A stretch of 64,000 nt of DNA, taken from contig NC_064227.1 of assembly GCF_023101765.2 (NCBI RefSeq), forward strand, positions 1,178,001-1,242,000. Direction: 5' to 3'. This stretch comes from Spodoptera frugiperda. Taxonomy: Eukaryota; Arthropoda; Insecta; Lepidoptera; Noctuidae. Position numbers and translations under genes: made by a program. The notes under the pieces are model-generated. The model searched no databases, had not been told where the DNA came from, and saw only the letters and a program-made list of their open reading frames with translations. This document shows, one piece after another, positions 56,960 to 64,000 of the stretch; within the stretch, counting starts at the first letter, position 1; each line of letters opens with the position of its first letter.

Positions 56960-57718
56960 TCATTTGTAGTGTATAGACGTTGGACCTTCCTTATTGTGAA
57001 GTATTTGTTCGTTTGATAATACCTCTTCTACGTTATGGTATATTTTAGAGACATTAGGCGATGCCGGACGATGTCGGGAGACGTCGGACGACATCGCCGC
57101 GACATTGTTGACTGTGCGACAAGGAACAATTTCATACAATACATGTCGCTCGATAAATGGTCCTAGTGGGGACGAGGCTTCATGCATGAGTGAGGAACAT
57201 GGCGCGGAATCGGATCGGTAGTGAAAATGGGAGCTACCATTTTTCTGCTCCCCATGTTGGCACCAATATAGCTCTAGGTACAGGCAAAATAAGAACTCAG
57301 GTGAAAAGATTTGTCCACCTGCAAACTAATCCGCCAAGGCGTTTTTTAACACAGATGGTTCTAACCTAAACTAATCAAGTAAGAAGAAGCACTTTAGTAA
57401 AAGTGCTTTTAATATCGTCGTCTTGTTTCTGCATCAAGAACTAATACCAAATGTACCAAACTCAAAAGAAGTAAAAAAACAAAGGCAGTAAAACCTTCTT
57501 ACACACATAACAAGGGCGTGTTCTGTCAATTTTACTTGCAGTTTAAAAAAGAATAAAATAAAACAAAAATACTGGCCAAAAATCTCTGTCCGTCAGCCAG
57601 CCGAACCAAAACACAACTCAAAAAAATAGATCAGGTGACATTCAAAACTGTTCAAAACCGGCCTCCCCAATCAAATTCAAAAAATTTCATCAAAAATGGT
57701 TACAAAAAATAATTGAAA
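56960..57718. other. intergenic, 971-aa gene to 57719 gene
   Basis: A CpG-rich repeat-like block (GACGATGTCGGGAGACGTCG, 57060-57110) lies near the start. The rest is A-rich with no gene recognised. The upstream part of the 57719 gene is likely in the last 200 bases. Confidence 0.4.
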
Positions 57719-57955
57719 ATGTCTGAAGATGAGCCATGCACAAAGAACTGCAAGAAAAGGAAGAGTAAATGCCTCCCCTGCGTGATGCCATACTCCGAGG
57801 AGTTGATTTCTGAAGAGAAGCACCAGATCCCCAAACCATCAGCCCCTCCATCATGCCAGTGCACTGCTGAAAACCCTTGCTGCAATGTCCAGAACTCAGA
57901 AAACATACAATACCAACCACAACAAAAACGCTCATTGAGAAGAAAATTTACCTAA
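57719..57955 (+). CDS. 78-aa Cys-rich basic protein
   Basis: ATG at 57719 (GAAAATGTC, A at -3) opens a 78-codon ORF ending TAA at 57953-57955. It has an acidic start (MSEDEPC), a Cys/Lys cluster CTKNCKKRKSKCLPC, a central PKPSAPPSCQC and CTAENPCCN, and a basic end KRSLRRKFT. There are nine Cys in 78 residues, no signal peptide and no membrane segment. The ACIDIC-Cys/Lys-Pro layout matches the neighbours at 51714 and 61712. No family recognised. It could instead be one exon of a longer gene. Confidence 0.55.
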   Translation: MSEDEPCTKNCKKRKSKCLPCVMPYSEELISEEKHQIPKPSAPPSCQCTAENPCCNVQNSENIQYQPQQKRSLRRKFT

Positions 57956-58263
57956 AACGCCTGCTTTAGCTATTTAAAAAGGTCTTATTACGATTTACAT
58001 AAAAGGTAACCTATTTTTATATCGTTCGCAGACGGATTTATTCTCTACTAGCCCTCACACTCTGCTTGGCTCTTATTAGTCCCAGCGTGATGTCTTACAA
58101 CCTCCTCGATAAATGCACTATCCAACACAAAAAGAATTATTCAAATTGCATAGCTCTAGCATGCCTTAAAACTAGTCAAGTTCCTCGTCAAATAATTACT
58201 TGAATAAGCCAAAAAACATAATAATGAATGTGGTTTATCGTTTGTCTATATACAGAATTCAAG

Positions 58264-59817
58264 ATGGGAGACAATATAAAAGTAAGGTACTGCAACTTGA
58301 AGAATCAATCTGCAACTGAAGGCCTTGCCAACTGCCGTTCTTGCACAGGAGGAACTTACCTCCGACCATTTCTATGTTACGAGAGATTGAAAAACCCAGA
58401 CTTAGAGTCCTGTAAGTTTATTCATTCATACAATTTACTACATAACGACCAAATTGGCGATATATAAAAGAAGGGCCAAATTGAAAGAACGAAAGAGGTG
58501 TGTAAGGTTCGTAACAATTGGCGTTCCATTGTCTCTGCCATGGAAGACAGGCGTGAGGTTATGTATGAATGTATGTGCAACGTAAAAATGGCACGTATTG
58601 TGAGGAGGTTTCAGTCTCTGGAGCCCTAACCACCGGTAGTTTGGACCATGCTCCCGGTACGGGTCGGCTCCTATTTTTATATCTATTATATAAAAATAAG
58701 TCGGGTTTTCCTTCCTGACGCTATAACTCCAGAACGCACGAACCGATTTCCACGGTTTTGCATTCTTTGGAAAGGTCTCCGGCTCCGTGAGGTTTATAGC
58801 AAAAAAAAATCAGGAAAAATTAAAAAGAAAAGTAGGAAAACAGGGAAAATCATTGGTGGCGAAACGGAGTTCGCCGAGTTTGCTAGTTATGTATATATAT
58901 ATATATATATATATTTTGTATTTTAAAATTTTGCAATTCCTTGTAACGTTGCAAATAACTCTTTCTCGACAAACTAAAGAATATTTGATGCTTCATCCCG
59001 CATTTGATCACAAGGTTTTTTTTTTGATGGAGCAATGACGAGTAACTGTACGTAAGGGCTCATGTACACCATACCACTACCGCGTCGATATCTGCCGCGT
59101 CCGTTCCTTTTGATTTTACTACACATTTGATAATGTGTTTGATGCACTATAAACATCATATTGTTAGAGAATTTGAAATAATGTGCAAAGTGCTATACCA
59201 TTTTATAATCCTTATTAAATGCGCCAACTTTGGTGAAATTTGCCACTATTAGCGCCATACATAATTTATTCAGTACAGTCACTTAAAGTAAAGTGAAAAT
59301 TTTATTCAGAGTATTTGGTTCCTCTAAAACTAACAATGTTTTCCAATCTAAAGCAGTTGGCTAAGAATTTATGATTCCATATTACTGGAGCACTATTCAG
59401 GATAATGTAAGGAAGACTGCAGACGAAAAAATAAAGATTTGCAGCAACAAGAGATTGGCACAAGGTGTACTTTTTCGTGGATAACACATAAGTCATTGTA
59501 TTTAAAAACTGTAGGACTTAGAAATGATAACAGTTGGAACCTTGCTGAGAATTTGAAATAAATAGTAAGGCTAGTCTTTGTTAAGTTGTAATAACAATGT
59601 CTTTACCTTGTCACCAGCTATGGACACGGGAGGTTCCAACACGAACACCATTATCTTCTCCCAAGCTGGTCCGCAGCAACGTTGTGACGTCCTTCCTTCT
59701 TTAAATAAGAAGAATATGAAGAATTCTTACCGCATGCCTAGTCTGAGCTACCACAGAATCAAAAACCCTGAATGGCCTAGGAGACCAATCTCTTCAAACC
59801 TGGACTTCAACATATAA
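58264..59817 (+). CDS. two-exon 115-aa protein with duplicated KNP motif
   Basis: Exon A (58264-58411) codes MGDNIKVRYCNLKNQSATEG, LANCRSCTGGTYLRPFLCYE and RLKNPDLES, ending at donor GTCCT|GTAAGT. Exon B (59618-59817) follows acceptor GTCACCAG|. The phases (1 and 1) fit, making TCT (Ser) at the join, then MDTGGSNTNTIIFSQAGPQQ, RCDVLPSLNKKN, YRMPSLSYHRIKNPEW and the end SSNLDFNI. AATAAA is at 59835. The motif L-x-Y-x-R-[IL]-K-N-P occurs once in each exon. There is no signal peptide. Upstream, CTATATACAG| at 58254 may join a 5' exon; an in-frame ATG at 58228 is an alternative start. The 1.2-kb intron holds repeats. No family recognised. Confidence 0.65.
58412..59617 (+). other. intron of the KNP-motif gene
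   Basis: It contains a LINE 3' remnant (58446-58560), another dispersed repeat (about 58660-58915) ending in (TA)n, and AT-rich DNA. An alternative host exon is not seen. Confidence 0.5.
58446..58560 (+). pseudogene. LINE 3' end remnant, second copy
   Basis: It shares GGCGATATATAAAAGAAGGG and CGAAAGAGGTGTGTAAG with 3903-4010, with an internal deletion. It lies in the intron of the KNP-motif gene. Beyond it, 58660-58915 is another repeat ending in a (TA)n tract. Confidence 0.6.
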
Positions 59818-59834
59818 TTATAATACAGTAGAAC

Positions 59835-59840
59835 AATAAA
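59835..59840 (+). promoter_or_regulatory. poly(A) signal of the KNP-motif gene
   Basis: AATAAA lies 18 bases after the stop at 59817, again a very short 3'UTR. A T-rich tract follows at 59862-59875. Confidence 0.6.
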
Positions 59841-59953
59841 CGCATTGAGTGTCACATAAATTGTCTTTTTTTTTCGTTAACTTGCTTCTGACTTTTCCTT
59901 TTCTTCTTTAGCTGGCTTCTTCCACGTTCCCGTGGAATAAATATTTTTTTAAA

Positions 59954-60143
59954 ACGTTGCCCCACACTACCTGTGTCGTGGGTGCGTTTACAAACATAGA
60001 AATCGCACGTATCAGGTATACATAACACCTAGACCCAAAATAACGATTTATGGATCACGCAAAGAGTTGTTCCGTGCAGGAATCAAACCCGCTACACGTT
60101 GCGCGGCAGTCGGTTCCCCAGCCACTGCGCTGATCGTGCAGTC
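59954..60143 (-). repeat. tRNA-derived SINE, family 1, copy
   Basis: An inverted copy lies between the two-exon KNP-motif gene and the next gene. It is diverged, with an antisense B box of gaatcaaacccgc. Confidence 0.75.
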
Positions 60144-60439
60144 AAACCCTATAATATGTTATTCCAGACCATAATCTATCCCTGTTCCAAATTTCATCTC
60201 GATCCATTTGGCCATTTTAACGTGATTGACGTGAAGAAAATTTACAAACTTTCACATTTTGACTAGAATTTTGTATTTTTTTTTCATAGAATTTCATAAT
60301 ATTTCTCATAGAATAGAAGGCGAACGAACAGACGGATCACCTGATGGTAAGCTATCAGCACCGCCCAAAGAACAACACTTGACAGTGTTACCAAAGACGT
60401 TGCAACGTTCCGTTTTTCAGCGTCCTTGAATCCTTTTTT

Positions 60440-60712
60440 TTACATTTAATGGGTCGACGTTTGGCCGCTATCTCACCTGATGGTAAGTGATGAAGCGGCC
60501 TACGGTGGAGCACGTCTGCCCATAAGCAACCTATTCACTCGGGCCTTGAAGACACCCAGGTTATACCCATCAGGAAACACGGACTCCGGAAAGGAGTTCC
60601 ACTCCCTAGCAGTTCGCACAAGGAAGCTGGAAGCGAAGCGCTTCGTGCGAGTGGGTGGGATATCTACCATGAAGCGGTGTCGCCTCGCTGATTGTCTTGT
60701 CCTATAATTATA
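60440..60712 (+). repeat. dispersed repeat, uninterrupted copy
   Basis: It contains GGCCGCTATCTCACCTGATG, CTATTCACTCGGGCCTTGAA and a false ORF ending KRCRLADCLVL. A diverged copy at 33300-33600 is split by the fold-back element and a short antisense piece lies near 51540-51570. Probably retroelement-derived. Confidence 0.5.
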
Positions 60713-61051
60713 TCCTTCTATAAATCATGTTTGATTGTATCATATATAAATAACTAGCTGTTGTCCGCAATTTTGTCCGCGTAAAATAATGGCTTATGAA
60801 ATAAGATGAGTTTTATATGTGAAAAAAAACATCTCAATAAAGAGAAGCCTAAGTTACCTTACTTCTTGTACATCAGCTATCTACCCGTCAAAATTGGTCC
60901 AGCCATGTCAGAGATTAGCCGGAACAAACAGACAGACTGTCAAAAAGTGGCGAAATGTTATTTTGTAGTAAGTATCGTACGTATACATATACATGTAGTA
61001 AAAAGAGGTTATATCATTATTACAAACAGGTACTTCAATTTTACTTTTTAG

Positions 61052-61118
61052 TTTAGAAGTCTAGATGTTGTACCTCTTCCAGACTACACACTTCTGCCTA
61101 CCCAACTGTCCTTCTACG
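61052..61118 (+). CDS. possible upstream exon of the DPC gene
   Basis: Acceptor TTACTTTTTAG| at 61051 and donor CTACG|GTAAGC at 61119 bound 67 nt coding FRSLDVVPLPDYTLLPTQLS, FY and one base. That base joins the AT at 61712 to give Asp, reading SFYDEDPIDPC with no break. The exon would need a further 5' exon because it has no in-frame ATG. Splice sites and phase fit; the rest is inference. Confidence 0.35.
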
Positions 61119-61711
61119 GTAAGCCTCTTTTCATTGAAATGTCGCTGGCAGTCGGCTTCATAGAATTATCAAATATTTTGACACATTCATCTAGAACGCA
61201 AGTCACATGGTGATGCAAATCTTAAAAAATGGAATTGGAAAAATTTCCCAGTAAATAATGTTCTACAAGAAATGTGTACCAGACGTAGTTGTGAAAGGTA
61301 ATTATGTTGTAGCTTCGTAGGTTTTATCACTCTTTTGCTACCTGCCGAGATTTCCACTTCCATCTCTCATGCTATGTCTTTTAAATTAACTCTTAACTAC
61401 AAATATTTAAAGAAATAACACTTAAGCTTCCATTAGCAATCACGTTGTGAGATTGCATTGCCTAAAATCCGCTTGTTATCTTCAAATAACGAGAAACAAA
61501 ATAATGATGTAATTCATTCATGCGACCACGGACCAGTGAGATAGTTTATATACATACATACATACATACATATCGTCACGTCTTTAATCCCCGAAGGGGT
61601 AGGCAGAGATGCACATTATGGCACGTAATGCCACTGTGTACACCCACTTCTCACAGATAGTTTATACCATGAATGTAATTTATAACTAAAACACCACTTT
61701 ATTCACAACAG

Positions 61712-62142
61712 ATGAGGACCCCATAGATCCGTGTGAACTCGAAAAAAAGAAGAGAGAACAAGCCGCTAAGAAAAAATGTGTAAAAAAAGTAATTTGTCCA
61801 ACACCGCCAGAACCGGAGAAAAAGATTTGCAAAAGTAAAGAACCAGCTTGTTTGTGTTTAGAAAAAATCAAAAACCCACCAATAGATCCTAGTGCATTCA
61901 AATGCGAACAGGCAATTTTAGATGCATTACGATTCACGTGCATGATAAAACCACAACTCCCAGGACAATCCCTCTGTGACAAAATACGTGACTTAGAAAA
62001 TAATAATCCTGATCAAGCTAAACCAAACTGTGAACCACCCCCACCCCCACCACCACCTCCAGAACTAGATCCCTGTGAACAACAAGAAAGAAGAGCGAAA
62101 ATCGCAGAGTGCAAGGCAAGAATGAAAAGATACTTAGAATAA
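61712..62142 (+). CDS. Cys/Pro-rich DPC protein, 3' exon
   Basis: Acceptor TTCACAACAG| at 61711; the frame is open from the acceptor to TAA at 62140-62142 (143 codons before the stop). It reads EDPIDPCELEKKKREQAAKK, KCVKKVICPTPPEPEKKIC, KEPACLCLEKIKNPPIDP, a middle with spaced Cys, a nine-Pro run after NCEP, and the end ELDPCEQQERRAKIAECKAR. DPC occurs at both ends and KIKNPP resembles the KNP motif of the gene before it. The start codon must lie upstream; ATG at 61852 is only a fallback. No signal peptide is seen. It overlaps the next ORF by one base. Confidence 0.6.
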
Positions 62143-64000
62143 TGGCTGACGACAAAGATAAACACTCAAACCACAGTCCACGTGGTTCTCGTGTTGACTC
62201 TCTTATCGATAGACTCAATTTAGAAATCCCGAAAGATTCTGACGATGATTTAATTGAAGGCAGAAGGCTAACTATTCATTCAACAAACCATCGACATGAG
62301 ATGTCTACTAACAGCTGTCACAATATTGATAGAGAGATAACTGAACTAGAAACCCTAATTAAAAAGTTGCAATCTGAAATAGTTGAGATGACAAAGTCTG
62401 CGAACAAACCACTGCCAAACTTTGAAGCAAACTTTCTAACTGAGAACGATGATGAGGATGACGATGCCGACGAAAACATTAATATCAACAAGGAAGCAAA
62501 CCATTCACCAGTTAAAAATGATGATGAGAAGGATAAAAAGAGAGGTTTCAAACTTTCAAAAGGTCCACACAATCCTGATGTCTTTCCTATAATCATAAAA
62601 AATGATAGTGTGCTAGAAGCACAGGCAAAAATGTTTGCAGAAAATATGGCTAATTTAATAAAAATATCCGATCCAGAAAATGGCACTTTGGACGATGTCA
62701 GACGCAATTTTTCCATGCTGTGGGATGATGAAGACGATTTAGATGACATAGAGTCCATTAGCGACAGTCCACCGAAACCTTTAAACGATCCTTCTTTTAA
62801 ACCGTCAGATAGCCCTAAAACTCATTTAATAAAAAATGTTTTTATAGAGTCATTGGATGCTTTGAACATTAACACTCAAGAAGAGCTTAATGTTAATTTT
62901 CCAGTAGACGTCAAAGAAGAACCTGAAATTAAAACGAACGATGATGATAAAATACAAACAAAATTGAAGGATCCTGACTCTACAGACTCGAATGGCAATT
63001 CGTCTGCGGTTTTAGATAAGCAAAATCGTAACTCCACCATAATTATGCAAGCTAATACTCTTAGCAATCCGCTTAAAGATAATATTAAAAAGGTAAATCA
63101 AGAAAAAGATTCTGGGACCAACCATTCAGTACCAACCCTATCAATAACCGACAAACCTACCGAAATAAAAACGCAAAATGCCAAATGTTCAATCTATAAA
63201 ACAAATGATGATAACACACAAAAAAAATTTAACGATCTTGGCTCTACGGAATTTAATGGAAAAGCTTCAGTAACTTCAGGAAACCGAAATCGTAATCCCA
63301 CCATTATTATGCAAGCTAATACTTCTGGCAAGCCGCTCAAAGATAATATTAAAAAGGCGAATCGTGAAAAAGAAACCGCCACCACATCTCTATTAGTAAC
63401 CGATACGTCCAAAGAAAATAAAACAGAGAAGACAGGTCATAAAACAGTCATCAGAACTATAAAAAATGCAATGCAAAACATGCTTTCTTCTAGCGATGAG
63501 AATACATCAATTTCAAACATATCTGATAAATCTAGTGAAAGTTACAGTATACTCAGAACTTTACGAAGAATTGTTGGTAAAGACAGTACTAGGTCCATTC
63601 ATAATAAAGATGAAAAGGAAACTCAACGCAAAAGCTCTTCAACACATGTAATAAATAAACCTTCATCACAAAAAGAAAGCATAATAATAAAAGACAATCC
63701 TCAGTCAAATACACAAACTGTAATACGAAACCTCTTACCCAAACTAAGTAAAGAAATTGATACTTCACCAGAAACAACACCAAATAGTGCGAAGCGGAAA
63801 AGAAATTATGAAATTGTGCCTCTGAATAATGTAAGCGAACCACCAGTTGAAACACAGCCCGCCTGCGCAAACAACATGCCCTGCCCAACGGCACCAAGTG
63901 CCAGCAATAGCGACTTTGCGAACTGCATCAAAAATAACAAAATGCAAACACAAATAACACTCAACACTCAGGGAACAAGTCCGCTGTTGAAAGAACTAGA
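62142..64000 (+). CDS. Asp/Asn/Lys/Ser-rich disordered protein, open at window end
   Basis: ATG at 62142 has A at -3 and G at +4 and the frame is open for 619 codons to the window edge. It begins MADDKDKHSNHSPRGSRVDS. Residues about 60-95 (NIDREITELETLIKKLQSEI) fit a coiled coil; an acidic run (ENDDEDDDADEN) follows. Two copies of an 89-residue unit (from 62934 and from 63201) share TIIMQANT and PLKDNIKK. Later come KRKRNYEIVP (possible nuclear signal) and QTQITLNTQGTSPLLKEL. There are only a few Cys, unlike the neighbours. No domain recognised. The stop and C-terminus lie outside the window. The ORF starts inside the stop of the previous gene. Confidence 0.75.
   Translation, partial: MADDKDKHSNHSPRGSRVDSLIDRLNLEIPKDSDDDLIEGRRLTIHSTNHRHEMSTNSCHNIDREITELETLIKKLQSEIVEMTKSANKPLPNFEANFLTENDDEDDDADENININKEANHSPVKNDDEKDKKRGFKLSKGPHNPDVFPIIIKNDSVLEAQAKMFAENMANLIKISDPENGTLDDVRRNFSMLWDDEDDLDDIESISDSPPKPLNDPSFKPSDSPKTHLIKNVFIESLDALNINTQEELNVNFPVDVKEEPEIKTNDDDKIQTKLKDPDSTDSNGNSSAVLDKQNRNSTIIMQANTLSNPLKDNIKKVNQEKDSGTNHSVPTLSITDKPTEIKTQNAKCSIYKTNDDNTQKKFNDLGSTEFNGKASVTSGNRNRNPTIIMQANTSGKPLKDNIKKANREKETATTSLLVTDTSKENKTEKTGHKTVIRTIKNAMQNMLSSSDENTSISNISDKSSESYSILRTLRRIVGKDSTRSIHNKDEKETQRKSSSTHVINKPSSQKESIIIKDNPQSNTQTVIRNLLPKLSKEIDTSPETTPNSAKRKRNYEIVPLNNVSEPPVETQPACANNMPCPTAPSASNSDFANCIKNNKMQTQITLNTQGTSPLLKEL
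62934..63380 (+). repeat. coding 267-bp (89-residue) duplication
   Basis: ACGAACGATGATGAT at 62934 and ACAAATGATGATAAC at 63201 start two units 267 bp apart. Both contain CGTAAxxCCACCATxATTATGCAAGCTAATACT and AAAGATAATATTAAAAAGG. Identity is highest in the middle, lower at the ends. Confidence 0.8.

Larger units (their letters stand above)
59845..61051. other. repeat-filled intergenic region
   Basis: It holds a family-1 SINE (59954-60143, minus), family C (60305-60430), the dispersed repeat of 60440-60712 and a retroelement-like stretch (60755-61040, with the false ORF ending VKIGPAMSEISRNKQTDCQK). A 5' exon for the next gene may be hidden here; I could not pick one. Confidence 0.5.

Noticed and set aside
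60480..60707. ORF ending KRCRLADCLVL
   Set aside because: It lies wholly within a dispersed repeat that has another copy at 33300-33600; no gene structure.
61052..62142. Joining MAPKRKKK (50379) to the 61052 exon in phase 0
   Set aside because: Phase allows it, but the intron would span four other genes on the same strand.

Overview
The window reads as nuclear DNA of a moth or butterfly (Lepidoptera). It is AT-rich, has long introns, and is dense in short interspersed elements, fold-back MITEs and decayed LINE pieces of lepidopteran type. A noctuoid moth is my best guess, from the look of the dispersed repeats only. Nothing was searched against a database.

About 0.8-49.8 kb is a single host gene on the + strand: the Pax2/5/8 transcription factor gene shaven (sv, D-Pax2 type). 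I can place ten exons. Exon 1 has an Inr+DPE core promoter, two short upstream ORFs and the first ATG. Exons 2-4 encode the paired domain. Exon 5 encodes the octapeptide YSINGILG and a KRKR basic patch. Exon 6 encodes a remnant homeodomain arm. Exons 7-9 encode a Tyr/Pro/Ser-rich C-terminus resembling the Pax2/5/8 transactivation region. Exon 10 is 3'UTR with AATAAA at 49792. Phases match at every coding junction and give 381 residues, with a stop codon split across the last junction (TG|A). The introns hold a tRNA-Lys(CTT) gene, at least five families of SINE or MITE, a hAT-like element carrying a jockey-type reverse transcriptase fragment and a nested SINE, and several CpG-rich islands with YY1/Pho-, ETS-, CRE-, NRF1- and CCAAT-like motifs. 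These islands are candidate regulatory DNA.

About 50-64 kb is a run of small + strand genes coding for intracellular-looking proteins rich in Cys, Pro, Lys and Ser: 51714-52273, 54015-56930, 57719-57955, 58264-59817, 61052?-62142 and 62142 to the window end. None has a signal peptide, several have short 3'UTRs, and they share small motifs (DPC, KNP, CPP). The largest, 971 residues, is built from Cys-Pro tandem repeats. By composition they recall insect and mammalian sperm-tail Cys/Pro proteins (Mst84D/Mst98C, ODF1, SMCP), but that is inference only. Two adjacent ORFs overlap as TAATG at 62140-62144, which could mean a dicistronic mRNA. The last ORF is open at the window edge and contains an 89-residue internal duplication.

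All other long ORFs are shadows of repeats or of these genes.
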